Shown one piece after another: positions 31,822 to 43,382 of a DNA stretch of 64,000 bases. The DNA comes from Entomortierella parvispora (Eukaryota > Mortierellomycota > Mortierellomycetes > Mortierellales > Mortierellaceae). The stretch covers positions 930,001 to 994,000 of the forward strand of contig OY752141.1 in assembly GCA_963573315.1 (NCBI GenBank). Reading direction: 5' to 3'. Within the stretch, counting starts at the first letter, position 1, and each line of letters starts with the position of its first letter. The translations under genes and the position numbers were made by a program. The notes below the pieces were generated by a model. The model was given only the letters and a program-made list of their open reading frames with translations, did not search any database and had not been told where the DNA came from.

Positions 31822-34186
31822 ATGTCGCTCGACCAGCTTGGAAAGCAAGCCGGCCTCATCATCGCAAAAAGAGTCCGAGGTAATGTGTGTCCCTCTCTTT
31901 CACCCTCTCACCCTCTCATTCATTCTCTCGTGTCCATTCATTCCTTTCTCGTTCATCTCTGACAAGACAACAGAACGGAATGTAACCACCCGTCGTCCTC
32001 ACAGGCCGTACTTTTCCTTCTTTCTCCCTCGCTCCTCTTGCTCTCCATTGCTATCGACTTATCACGCCCAGCGTTCTCTCTTGTGCTCCTCTTCCTCTTC
32101 CTTTCAGACTATCTCGCTGACGCCAACAGCGGCGCGCCTGTCCAACCTCCAAAGCAGTCCTTCCCCTCTCAGTCGCAGCAGCACCAAGCCATGGTCGCTG
32201 CTCAATACCCTGGCAACGCTTCGTCCTCCACACCCTCTGTAGCCCATTTCCAACCGCCACAACTTCCTCAAAGGTAAGCGTCCGAATTCATCCCTTGCCC
32301 TGCACCAACGGCCAGACTTGTTTGCAAAAATGCGTGTCTGACGCTTTGATTTCATATTTTTTGGGCTTTGCTCCACTCAGACCATTCGTAGCCCCTAGTG
32401 TTCCACCACCCTATCATGAAAAGGACCCAATGTATGATATCAGTGCTCCCAAATTACCCGATTCATGCAACAACACCGTTCCAGATTTCTCGCGTGTTGG
32501 CTATAGAGAGGGCCACGTCAAGATTCCAACGGTCCCTGTGCAGATGGTGGTTGAGCCTTCTTTGGATCCCTTTACTGACGATACAGCCCGAATCCAGGAT
32601 GCAATCGATGAGGTCGGAAAGTTGCCTCTCCAATGTATCGGCCAGGATGGAGCGCGAGTCCGAGGCGCAGTGCTATTAAAGGCAGGAACTTATCGAGTCG
32701 CCGGAGCCCTGATCATCAATGCCTCGGGCGTGGTGCTCAGAGGAGAGGGCCAAGATGAAAATGGAACCGTCGTGGTGGCTACAGGCAACATCCAGCGCGA
32801 CTTTATCCTTGTCAACGGTATGCTTACCTCCGACATGGGATCAGTGGAGATGCAGCGCACCAAGGCCCGCACTGCCGAGATGATGCCTCGTAACGGCTAC
32901 AAAGGTAGTCGCAAGCCGGATACATACACTCAATCTGGCATCTTTATCCCTGTTGGATCTTTTCAGATTCCAGTATTGGACACCAAAGGTTATAACGTGG
33001 GCGACCGCATTGTGGTAAGTGCAGTCAAAGGCAACAACGTCATCTTTTATAAGGGAGAACTCGAATGACAAATCTTTGACTGCTTTTAGATTGAGCGTCC
33101 AGGAACTGAAGAATGGATCAATGATATTGGCATGAACAAATTGCCTCCTCGTCCAGGCAACACCCCGTCAACTCAGTGGACAGGAAAGTCGTTCACGTTT
33201 CGATTTGAGCGCAAGATTGTCGCCATTGATCAGGCAACACGCACTTTTACAATCGATATTCCCATGGTGATGTGTTTGGATCCTAAGTATCCGCCTGCAC
33301 GCATCTACGACCTCATTCACAAGTTCCCCATCATTACGGACGTGGGCGTCGAAAACATGAGACTGTTGAGCGAGACCAACCCCAGAAACCCAGAGGACGA
33401 GAGTCATGGCTGGTATGGCATCATTGTCGACAATGCGCACCACGGATGGGTTGCCGACGTGACTACGATGCACTTTGTTAGCGGTATCTATGCAGCCGTC
33501 TGGTCTCGCTACGTCACTATCCAGGATTGCTCGGTTCTCTACCCAGTGTCCAAGCCAACGGAAGGTGGACGTCGCTACCAGTTCAACTTGAGTGGTCAAA
33601 TGGGACTTGTCAAGCGCTGCTTCACCAACAACGCCCGCCACGACTTTATTACTCTTGGTCGCGTCTGTGGACCCAACGTCTTTGTAGATTCGACGGGCGT
33701 GGATGGCAATAACGACACTGGACCACATGAGCGTTGGGCCATGGGTGTGTTATACGACAACATCACCTGTAACACCATCAATATTCGCCAGCGCAGTTGG
33801 ATGGGATCTGGGCAAGGATGGGCTGGTAAGATAGATTCCTGATCATTGCTTGCTTTACTTGAAAGATCTTTGGCCCCCTTGATCTAACATTCTCTTGGCA
33901 CAACCTAGGTGTCTTTCACGTGGTGTACAACTGCACGGCCAATCAGAACAACAATTGTTTCCAGGACGCTCCAGGGGCTTCCAATTGGATTATCGGATTT
34001 CGAGGAGGGCTATCCAAAAAGCCCATGTTTGAAGGCCCCGCTACCGCTCATGTATCACCGGGTTCTCCGATCCGGCCCCGCAGTTTGTACTGGGAGCAGC
34101 TAGTAGCCAGGATGGGAGGAAATATCCAACTTGTCAAGAACAATGTCGGAGTCGAAGGGAGAATGCGTTATCCTCCTCGTATCTAA
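31822..34186 (+). CDS. Pectin-lyase-fold (right-handed beta-helix) protein
   Basis: Five exons, 31822-31879, 32108-32273, 32381-33014, 33090-33825 and 33909-34186, give 623 residues from MSLDQLGKQAGLIIAKRVR. A Pro/Gln/Ser-rich region of about 80 residues is followed by a beta-helix: the entry motif DDTARIQDAIDEV and AVLLKAGTYRVAGALIINAS, the rung GVVLRGEGQDENGTVVV, and later NMRLLSETNPRNPEDESHGW, SRYVTIQDCSVLYPVSKP and CGPNVFVDSTGVDG. This fold is shared by polysaccharide lyases and hydrolases; the substrate is not evident. The frame stays open upstream, and an ATG at 31663 would add about 53 residues including a strong hydrophobic helix (LLLAIIILSLTCLVFLLFAL). With that start it would be a membrane-anchored or secreted protein; with 31822 it has no signal peptide. 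An AATAAA lies at 34257. Confidence 0.82.
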
Positions 34187-34256
34187 AGCAGACTGCCTAC
34201 TCTTTGGCAGTACCATTTAAAATTCTATATAAGCCATCATATATCATTCACACCAC

Positions 34257-34262
34257 AATAAA
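34257..34262 (+). terminator. AATAAA polyadenylation signal of the beta-helix gene
   Basis: A canonical hexamer 71 nt past the stop codon at 34186, in the short convergent spacer before the thioredoxin-fold gene. Confidence 0.6.
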
Positions 34263-34453
34263 GCATCTCAACTGTATTCATCCCAAAGAAGTGGAATCCG
34301 GCGATCGTCGATTCTCTGGTCGAGAGTCTCTATTCAGATGTCAGAAGTGCGGCAAGTGACCCTTTCCTTTCTATTTTCGAAACAGTTTTATTTGTTGTTC
34401 CGTGCGAAATACAGTACAACAAATGTCGAGATTGTTGCTGAAGCTGGCAACAT

Positions 34454-35348
34454 TCATTTCTTTGAAGCCATCGCAGCAGCCTCCTCCAGCTGAATAGCAT
34501 AGGTGGAGTTTAAAGGATGCCCACACGATACAACCACGTTGTTGACGATATTGACAGCAAACGGGATGCCTGGGATTTCACTGGGCTCAAGAACACCTAA
34601 TGCAGAAGAACATCACCGGGAAAACATTAGAGGTGTGTGTGAATAAGAAAGAGAAGGGGATGAGAGAGAAAGAGAGAAGATGAATGCGTACCCTTTCTCA
34701 ACGATTCATTCTTGTCAAGCACGACTGTGTAGTCCATGGACTCGTGGTTTTGAACAAACTCCCGAATTTTCTAGTATTTCACACCAAATAGACGACGTTA
34801 GAAGTGTGGTTTTGCTTTAAGGTGTTGCTGAACCTTTCAAAGACAAATAACTTACCTCTTCAGTCGCCTTGCCTTGCTCCCACGCCGCACCAATGACAGT
34901 GAAATCTACATCCTTGTACTTACGCTGCAGCTCGGACAAATGGGGAATACTTTTTAGGTAGACAAAGGGTGTAAAAATAAATAGACAGACTGAGTGCTTT
35001 TCTCGTATTATATTCGCGCCTTGACTCACGTTCTCACCTTTTGATACAAGGAGGACACCAGCTATGCAATTGCAGTGGAGGAATTCAAACAGGGTTAATA
35101 ATAAAGACAAAAAAAGCCAATCCCAGACACTGCTGGTCTATGGACCGTGGGAGTTCTGTCCTGGAAACGCACAAGAGCTCAATGAAAGCGGAGACTTACG
35201 TGGCCCAAAATTCCAAGATAGTAACCTGAGTGCGACCTTCAGGGATGGGACCACCAATAGTTGCGGATGGATCCCCCTTGAGGACCAAGAAGTCGTCGAT
35301 GAATGGGATCGTGGATCCGACAAACGTTGGGGATACGGTGAATGCCAT
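34454..35348 (-). CDS. Small thioredoxin-fold (TlpA/AhpC-TSA-like) protein
   Basis: Five exons, 35348-35200, 35061-35038, 34949-34856, 34770-34692 and 34596-34454, give 162 residues. The start is the ATG of MAFTVSPTFVGSTIPFIDDF. After GGPIPEGRTQVTILEFWAT comes the redox motif WCPPC (Cys52, Cys55), carried on a separate 24-nt exon. SIPHLSELQRKYKDVDFTVI and GAAWEQGKATEEV follow, then DYTVVLDKNESL and SEIPGIPFAVNIVN, where the cis-Pro loop is expected. This is the TlpA/peroxiredoxin-like branch of the thioredoxin superfamily; it probably exchanges thiols/disulphides. No signal peptide is seen, so the location is likely cytosolic. The exact substrate is unknown. The acceptor of exon 3 is AAG rather than the usual YAG. 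Confidence 0.82.
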
Positions 35349-37112
35349 GAGAGAGAAAGTCGAGGGAGGTTTCTTTTTTTTTAACAAAGGAGAGGAGAGG
35401 AAGTGAGGACCGGGAGTCGATCCTGACCTCCATTTTAAACGACTCTATTTCTCATCTGAGTGAGCACTCCCATCACAAGGGAAGTCGTCCTGGCATATGT
35501 CCAGTAAGTTCCACTTTAAATGCTGTGGGAAATATGCTGCTCTGCAATTGGGGACCGATTGCGGCGCTTGTGTAACATGGGAGTCAGTTGTTTGCTCTGA
35601 AAGAATTCGACCAATACATTTGGTCGCAAAGTGGGCAAAGTGGGCAAACAGAGAAGAGAGCTGCTGCTGTATCCGCGAAAAGTTTTCACAGAGACTAAAA
35701 GTTTGGATTAACTCTCGGAAGAGGAGCTCCCCGGTGGTGGAACCTCGCTTGTTTGTTTTGTAATGGAAGAGTAGAGACTATCTTGTTATTCCATTCAAGG
35801 TATAAAGCAGCGATAATGATGGAGACTATGGCTATGAGGGCATGCTGCAGAGATTTTCAGGCAAAAATCGATCCCGACGATGAGGTTCCTTCCGTAAGGA
35901 GAGGATCTGGAATTTGTGACCTAGGATTTGAGCCGCTGCACAACTTTGGCTCTTCTTGTTCAGACGAAGATCTTGTGTGAAGCAGGCTCAGGGGAGCCAT
36001 TAAAGCCTGTGGCGTCATTCGTCTTGTTGGGTATTTGCTGGACAGATGGAAAGAATAAAATGGAAACCCAACCAACAAGATATTGCAATTGTCCCCTTCA
36101 TTCATCAAACAACCTTGACCCGGTCCCTGTTTGCTCCATCGCAGTTCTGTCCTGTCACGTACGCACCACTCGCCCAACGACAATGGGCCAGGCTGTGTTG
36201 TGTAGTTCTACATTTTAACGTTTCCGAGTTTGATGTTTCCTTTGATCCATTTTAACGACTTTATGCTCCATCCCTTATTCCCAAAGAGCGATGCTGTGTC
36301 ATACATTACACAACTAGTGACAGTTATATGCTCGGTAATCAGTAGCGCGCCTCTTTTTCACTTGTATTCCCTACCCACCCAGCTCTGGGAGAACCACAAC
36401 CCCTTATTTTTGGTGGAGAAGAAAAGTCGTCGCAACAGAGGTGAATAGGCAGTCAGGGCCGGACACACTTGCGGGCTTCTTTCATGCAGGTCGGGTGTGT
36501 GCAAAAGCCGTCATTCCGGCTAACCCGAGCTTTTTGGACTAGGGAGAGGAGTTGATGGGTCGTTCGGAACTGGAGACACAACGAGAACCCATGTTTGGTC
36601 TTGTATAACTACGCATACGAGTTTGGATGAAAGGAGGGCATGTCGACAGGAGTGCGTGCTTAATGTCATTGATCATTTGAAAGTCTGAGATATACATTCT
36701 CCCTAGTTGTTTGGGATGACATCCGTATCCTCTATTCTCCCGGTGTGAGACAGCTTCATCATCCCAGAGTTGCGCTTGGTTTGTTCTGATTTGTTTGAGG
36801 ACAGGGCTGATCGTCCCTGGTGTTTTATTTTGAACTTGATTCACGTCCTCGTTGATGGATCTAGCCGTACCAGCGGCGAAAAACGAATGATCTGGATCCA
36901 TGTCCAATTGTGGGGGTATCGCGTTTGCAGCAACGGTATATAGCGTTTTCGCCTCTATGAGTATGACTCTTTCCCCTTTCCTATCGCTGATTGATTAATT
37001 TCCATGGAGAAGGAGAGCAGAGTCCTTTCCCCTGTTACTTCCAGATGTTTTGTAAGGCAAGATCGAACAGGGTTGTTTGTTGTAGATCGTATCCGTTGAT
37101 GGTGGGGGGCGA
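35349..37112. other. Spacer, possibly with a small ORF
   Basis: About 1.8 kb between the thioredoxin-fold gene and PET191. It should contain the promoter of the minus-strand thioredoxin-fold gene and the trailer of PET191. The only frame of note is listed separately at 36539-36907. Nothing else recognisable was seen. Confidence 0.6.
36539..36907 (-). CDS. Hypothetical small ORF
   Basis: A single frame of 122 codons, MDMDPDHSFFAAGTARSINE to the stop, with mixed, non-repetitive composition (for example MYISDFQMINDIKHALLSTC). No domain or family was recognised, and no splice partner or promoter motif was found. It may be a chance ORF or a relic exon. Confidence 0.25.
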   Translation of the reverse strand: MDMDPDHSFFAAGTARSINEDVNQVQNKTPGTISPVLKQIRTNQAQLWDDEAVSHRENRGYGCHPKQLGRMYISDFQMINDIKHALLSTCPPFIQTRMRSYTRPNMGSRCVSSSERPINSSP

Positions 37113-37456
37113 CTATGACTTGTTGCCACGGAACCGGTTTCGCATGTCGAGCTGTTGTTTTTTACAGAAAAAGAAGTAAATGAACGTCAGTGTCCGCCAG
37201 CTTTCGTCGATTACTCTGCGTGCATGTGTGAATGAATAAAGTAGGAGGGGCGGGCTCCATGACTTGTTTTGAAGAGTACCATTCCTCTGCGACATTCAAA
37301 GAAACTCTTCTTGATCGCGATGCATTCGGCCGGTACCCGGTACTCGTTGTCAGGGTGGAGACAGTCCTTTGCAGAGAGGCCATCGACGACCATGCAGTTT
37401 GACTTGAGGATGCACTCTGCCAACTCGGCCCTGATCTCTTTGCAGCTGGATGGCAT
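37113..37456 (-). CDS. PET191: Pet191/COA5 cytochrome c oxidase assembly factor
   Basis: Two exons, 37456-37280 and 37151-37113, give 71 residues, starting MPSSCKEIRAELAECILKSN. Cysteines are at residues 5, 15, 21, 32, 45 and 55; Cys5-x9-Cys15 and Cys45-x9-Cys55 form the twin Cx9C pattern of intermembrane-space proteins. SFFECRRGM followed by LDMRNRFRGNK matches the conserved Pet191/COA5 end. Proteins of this family are imported and oxidised by the Mia40 pathway and are needed to assemble respiratory complex IV. At 71 residues it is close to human COA5 and lacks the longer tail of the yeast protein. It shares a 184-nt divergent promoter with the 1265-residue gene to its right. Confidence 0.9.
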
Positions 37457-37640
37457 GTTGTGGATGTGTGTAGGGTAAGGTAGGAGGAACACAAAAAAAG
37501 GATCGGACGACTCGGACCTTCAGACCGAGAAAAAAAAAAAGTGACGGCTTCTTTTTATTCACAGGAACAAAACGCCATTTTTTTTTTTGGCGTACATGCA
37601 TGCATGCATCCGCACCAATAATGCTCCTCTCTCGTACGCC
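37457..37640. promoter_or_regulatory. 184-nt bidirectional promoter between PET191 and a large plus-strand gene
   Basis: The two ATGs (37456 minus, 37641 plus) are only 184 nt apart, so both promoters overlap. The interval has an A run, a T run and a palindromic gcatgcatgcat at 37597-37608. No clear TATA box. Confidence 0.65.
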
Positions 37641-40600
37641 ATGCAGTTGACCCATCTTGCCCGTAAGGGCTCACAGGCCCTCCGCATCAAGGTAACGGTC
37701 CTTTCCCTCCTCTTCCCCCATTATCCTTTGCTCGCTTCGATTGTCATTCAATGCTGCCGCCGTCATGACTGACCCTCTATTTTTCCCTATTGTGCCTTCG
37801 AACTGTGGCCGCGCCCACAGATCGACATCGAGGCTGCTGTGTTATCATGCTCCGGCGATCCTGACAGTAGAAATGTCCAAGGCAGTTGCAGGTATGTCTT
37901 TTTACAGTACAGCGTGGACCTTCCTTCCCTTACAAGAATCTAACAGTTTGTCAAAAAAACTGAACTAGATCCGCCTCCCGGTTGAAATCGCGACTAAAAT
38001 CGCTACTTGCAAACTGCAAGGATATTTTCGCAGCAAGGTCACTGCTGCACGGTTACTTGTTTGATGCGTGGACTTCTAGTGAGTGCCTTCTTTTGTTTTT
38101 TGTTCCAGAGGCGACGTGCGCGTGTGGAAAGGGCTTCGTCTGCGCATACTGACAAATAAGATCCTTAATTATCGTTCCAGGACAATGTGCGGATCAATTC
38201 CTGTCGCTAAACGCACCCTGGGTGTTGACGGTGGACGAATACTTGGATATGACTATGGCGTTGGGTTTGCAGGATTACACTCTCCCATGCTTATCAACTG
38301 TCCCACGTCTTGAAAAGGTTCGCCTGTTGTCACTGTTAGTGATGTCCCAGCGACAATCGTTGGAAGGTTTTGAGGAGTTACTTCTCTGGTCTATGGATGA
38401 GACCTGGTCAGCGTCCTTGAAAATCATAGAATCCGCTCAGGGGAACCAGAAACAGAACCAACAACGTTCGCTTCTGGATGTATGGACAGACTTGATACGG
38501 GAGGAGGGGCATGTTCGGCTAGAATTTCTCAAAGTCTTCAAGAATGTAATGAGCCGTACCCTTGTGCGGATATCTACTGGAGAGTATGGGGACACATGTT
38601 TATCTTCAGTCCCTAGAGACTCCATGGATGCTGGTCGGAAAAGAGCCGCGGACGAATTAACTTCATGGATGTCGGGCGTTATCATGATGCTCATGGAGGA
38701 CAGGAAATCTCGGATAGAGATAGATCAGGAGCACAGCACACTGCTATCCAGTTGGAATGCAATGGCTGCAGCCCGTTTAACTGACGGCTCTGATACTGTG
38801 AGTTTTCTTCAGACAAACAATCGCTCAAGAAAACGCTCTCCGGGGGTAATATATTGGTAAGATAAAGAATGTGTGGAGCTAGTGACTCGAAGCTAAAGTC
38901 TTTTCCATGGCTTTATATTAGACCTGGAGTAGCCTCGATAACCTTGATCAAATGTAAGTTTTGTAAAACGCCTCTGTATTTCTTATCTGTAGGACAAACA
39001 CCGGCTTACACTGAATCTGTCTGTGCTAGCTTGACAAATGACTCTGAATTCGCGAAGAAAAGCAAGTCATTGAGGTCCCGGGGTGCAAAAAAGAGGGAAT
39101 ATACCCATCACAATGCTGACATGAGCGGTCACTACCAGGCTTTCATCGGTATTTGTGATTCTATTCTCCTCCGCCTAGAAGCAAGAGAAATGCCTCCAAG
39201 AAAGATGTTTCGAGTCGCATTGGAGCAAGCATCATCTAAAAGTGCCTTTCCTGAGGGCGATCGATTGAAGTCATGTCGTAGATGGGTTGAATCAACCATT
39301 GCTTCTCGAGAAGGACCATGGAGGTCGTGCGTAAAGTTGAAACTTCAATTTTACGCTGTATTTGAGGAAGAGTAAGTTATGGGTTGCTACTAATGATCAT
39401 TCTTGACAAAACAAAGTCGTTAATATCACTCATGTGGATTAGGTCGATTAATGAGGGATTCGCTGATCTTGTCAACGATTGCGGCCTGCACTGGGAACTT
39501 TGTGCGACTCTTCAGAGATATCTTAAGAGGCACCTTGTGAACAACTCTAGTTTACCTCTCAATGTCCTCCAACTTGGGTGCGAATTGCTGTTGTCTGTTT
39601 ACACGAAGAAGGAACTACTTTGGAATCACCTTCGAGATCATCTATTCGCCATCTCAAGGTAATGCATACATGACGTGTGCTGTCTTGTTGTGTCCTGCTT
39701 TGATCTTTCACTGATTTGTAGCTCATATTTGGAATAGGTCTCTTCATTTCGACTTGTCTGGCCCTCTGTTTGGGTCCTGGGACTTTTGGAGACTGGACAT
39801 AGATACTCAGCTAGTCGCCACTTTGAATCAGCTAGTCGCCTTGAAGAAGTCGTCATCAACTTTTGCGATTCCATCCCACGTTAAAGAGGCTCTTATCAAG
39901 GTGAGTAGTGCAGATATTGGGGATGATCTGGTAATAGAGAGAGGTAACGTCCAGCTTAATCTGACCGGTTGCTGCAATGTAGATCTCGCTCATTGCACCA
40001 TACCAAGTTCTTCTCAAGATTGTGGAGGCAGCATCTGTGAACCGAGGCCAATGTCCGTTACTTTTGAAGACTCTACTGGATCTTGGTCAATTGGTATGGC
40101 TCCGAGCGACTACCACTGAGCCCGCGCTCCTCGCTACTGTCATCCATGATATTATCTGCGAGGTTAAAGGAAAATCGACTTGGTCACCATATCAGCTGGA
40201 TAACTTTGCCGAGTTTGTCTTCGGTGCCGCATCTCAACCAACTCCAGCCCGACAACCCTTGCTCGACAGAATCGAATTTCTGGTAGAATGTATTGTGCCA
40301 CTACTTAAAAGGATGAGTCAGTGTAAAACGTCCGACTTCTTTAAACCGGTTGCAGCCGTCTTGACCAAAATCTATGGGGCCGAAGTCCTAGAGCTGACGC
40401 AAAGCCGGCAGTGGTTGCACCACGGGGTCCACGCAACAATTCTCTTATATCTACTTGATCTCTGTAATCAGCAGAGACCAAAGGTGCCTGGCTCATCGTT
40501 GGATGTACAAACGCGAGGCGGAAGCTCGCAGTTCGAGGATCTTTCAAGGCTTTGCAGTTTGATAGTCTCGGTCCTGACAGATCAAGTTCGATCCAGCTCC

Positions 40601-42381
40601 ACAGCGTACGTCAGTCACCAAGTGCGTGCGCTTTGGTCCGCCCTCAGCGTCCTACATGATCCTCACCGGGAGGTTAGCTCAACCAGTGAGCTCATCGCGC
40701 TTCCTCTCTTGAGAGCCTGCGGACAGCACATGTCCAACGTTGAGTGGAAGCCAGATCTGGATCAACGAATGTCCATTCTGTGTGGAGATAACCTACAAAT
40801 TTGTAAAATCTCTACTTCAAAGACAAACACAGGGGAATTTTCGATTTCAGCACAATCGATTCTGATTTTACTTCATTATGCCAGACTTTGTAACGTTGTC
40901 GCGGAGGATTTGCTTCAGGTAATTTAACGAATGTCATATCTTGTCACTTTTGTTAATTAATAGTTTCGGGTAAAAAGACCTAACCTATTAACACTACCAT
41001 TTTCATTGTCAACAGGCTGTGAAGACCACATCAAAGGACTCGGATGCTCAACGCCGACTCCTATTAAAGTCAACACTAATTCCTGCAGTCTATCGGATTC
41101 TGAGTACATGTTCGTCTCAAGAAAGTCAACGGTTGCTGGTCAAAGTCGTCCCTGCATTGATGGAGAGCTGGGGAGGGTTTGGCACTGAAGGCTGGAGGAT
41201 GTTCTCGGACGATAGCGAGCCACTGGGACCCTACTGGGACGAGGACCGGATATCCACAGAAGGTTCTCCTGAGAACAAAGAGGGCATGATGGCAACCTTT
41301 TCGGTCCTCTCAATTTCAGAATCGCTTCTTCGTCTGTCTATGGATCCGTATCCAAGAAAGCTCCGAGGCGTCCTTTTGGATGTGTACAGTTTTGATATTG
41401 GCTACGACATGTTTGTTGATCAAGTTGCCTCGCTCGTCCCGTCTGCAGTCAAGGTAAGATATAAGAAGAGAGTATGCTAGGACTATTAGTGATGGAAGGT
41501 TCGAGCAGGAATACCGATATTCAAAATCCTTGTCCACTTTTTCATGATAGTCCTTGCAGCAAGATTGGTCCCAAGCATCATTAGATTATGTTCTGTATTG
41601 CTTTCTATTGGCTTGCAACCTTTGCCATATTTGTGCGGACGGTAGAGAACCTAATCTGCCTTCTCGTGTGCATGTCGACAGCGAGTCGGTCCGATTCCGT
41701 ATGGGTTATTCAGACGAGAATATTTTGTCGGCCCTGGAAGGAGGAAATGCCAAGGGAACGACGAGTTTGAAAGCAACGCTTGTGGAGTCTCAATCAAGAG
41801 CTTGCGCAGAGCTGTTGCTAATGGCTATGAACATCTCAGAGGAAATTGTCATACGACAAGACGCGTTTTACAAGGATCATGGATCGTTTCAAGATAACAC
41901 CAGGGCCAAGCGAGGAAAATCCAAAAATCGGCAGCGGTCGGGAAGAAACAAGAATAAGGCGAAAGCCAAGAGTCTTGCGATTGATCCAATTGGAGAAGGT
42001 CCTCGTCCAGCGATGGGATCTTTGGATTTGATTCCGAATAGTTTGCCCGACGACGTGGAAGGTATGGATGGGGCAACCAAGGCCTGGCAGTCAACGGTAA
42101 TGGGACTCGTTTCCAAACCTACGGCGCAGGGACTCGGTGATTCGTGTCAAACGACGGTGAATGACCCCAACGTGCCGGTTGAATCCAATTCTGCACAAGC
42201 GACCTTGTACACTGTACAGTCTCCCAGTCGCCTTTTAAATGCAGACCAAGTGAATTGTCTAGAACTTGCCGTCTCGCTTCTTCCCCAGCAAGAGAGGCAA
42301 GCTGTTCAGAGAAGGCTCGAGAGACTTTTGCAAGAGAAGATGACTGTGGGAATTACGTCAATGCGAATGGATGGCGAATAA
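37641..42381 (+). CDS. Unrecognised 1265-residue helical-repeat protein
   Basis: Eleven exons: 37641-37691, 37821-37891, 37969-38078, 38181-38797, 38922-38953 (32 nt), 39030-39371, 39443-39658, 39738-39900, 39983-40918, 41016-41453 and 41560-42381. All phases agree and the total is 1266 codons including stop. The start is MQLTHLARKGSQALRIK. Most of the protein is alpha-helical with Leu-rich amphipathic segments (HGVHATILLYLLDLCNQQ, ISAQSILILLHYARLCNVVA), as in HEAT/ARM-type scaffolds. A Lys/Arg-rich stretch near the end (TRAKRGKSKNRQRSGRNKNK) looks like a nuclear or nucleolar signal, and the C-terminus is a Glu/Arg coiled segment (QQERQAVQRRLERLLQEK). A large nucleolar or ribosome-biogenesis factor is one guess; no family could be named. 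No signal peptide or membrane segment. Confidence 0.85.
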
Positions 42382-42879
42382 ATGCAGTTGTATTTTTCTA
42401 GGAAGAGGGTATGGAATAGAGAGAGAGATGTAGAAACTGTGTCATGCAACAGTTTGCATTATGGAAGGGCAAAAAGAAGGTTTGAGGAGGCCCGAGTCCA
42501 ATGAAATCGAATGCAGAGCTGGCCTAAGACACCACAGTCCAACCTCTCCGTTCGATATGCTGGATATGCTGGATATGCTCGCTGGTATTGGTCCCCTTGA
42601 AAACAGCCTTGCTGCCTTTCTACAATGCCCCTTAGCTTATCCCCCCTGATGATGTCCATAGTGTCATCCTTCAGCGTGCCCCTCGATGTGGTTTCCTGCA
42701 CGAAGGGCTGTTGGTCCGTTGGTCATTCTATCCCTGAATTTTCCTGTCCCTCAAAAATTTCGATTTTCCCTATAAATATTGGAACGAAAACAGAAAGCAG
42801 AAAATCTCCACACCCTTCCTCTCTTGTCTTCCCTTCATATCCCTTACCCATTACTCTTCATCTCTCATCTCCCTTCAAG
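42382..42879. promoter_or_regulatory. Upstream region of the small secreted protein gene, with TATA box
   Basis: About 500 nt. TATAAATA lies at 42771-42778, about 100 nt before the ATG at 42880, followed by a C/T-rich leader (42820-42878). GATATGCTG is repeated three times at 42556-42580. Confidence 0.65.
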
Positions 42880-43382
42880 ATGCTCTCAAGACTGATCTTC
42901 CTCTGTGCTGCCGTCGGATTGGCCACCAGCCTAGTCATCAATCCCCAGATAACATCCCCATCCGCGGGCCAAGTCTGGCCGGCGAATTCTACCCAGAAAG
43001 TTACATGGTATGTTTGTCCTGTTACCGAGGCAGTTTCGCCGCAAGCAATTCTGCAGATCCTTTTCTTGAAAATGCTTGATACTAAAGTCGATCCTGTCTT
43101 GGTCTGTTTCCCGCCCTTAGGAGTACTCGTGTAGCGATTAGCCCCACCGCAACAGGCTCGATCGTCTTGGGCTACCTCTCGGAAGACCCTACGGACCTAG
43201 ACGAACATTTGGATCTTGATCATCCTCTTGCCACCGGGTTCAAGTTGGCCGACGGAGAGCTCGAAATCGTGGTCCCGGATGCGGCACCATTGGACAGATA
43301 TATCATTGTTCTGCTCGGAGATTCAGGCAATGCAAGCCCACAGTTCACCATCACAAATCCAAACCACCCGAACAGTGCTTAG
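42880..43382 (+). CDS. Small secreted Kre9/Knh1-type (Ser-Thr-rich GPI-anchored family) domain protein
   Basis: Two exons, 42880-43007 and 43121-43382, give 129 residues. The N-terminus MLSRLIFLCAAVGLATSLVI is a signal peptide, probably cleaved around residue 17. The mature part is one beta-rich domain opening INPQITSPSAGQVWPANSTQ, then KVTW and later FKLADGELEIVVPDAAPLDR and YIIVLLGDSGNASPQFTI. The layout (I.SP..G..W...S...V.W) is that of the yeast cell wall synthesis Kre9/Knh1 / Ser-Thr-rich GPI-anchored family. Unlike typical members it has no Ser/Thr stalk and no GPI signal, so it should be freely secreted. A role at the cell wall is inference. It is the only gene in the window with a textbook TATA box and short leader, suggesting regulated, strong expression. 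Confidence 0.82.
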
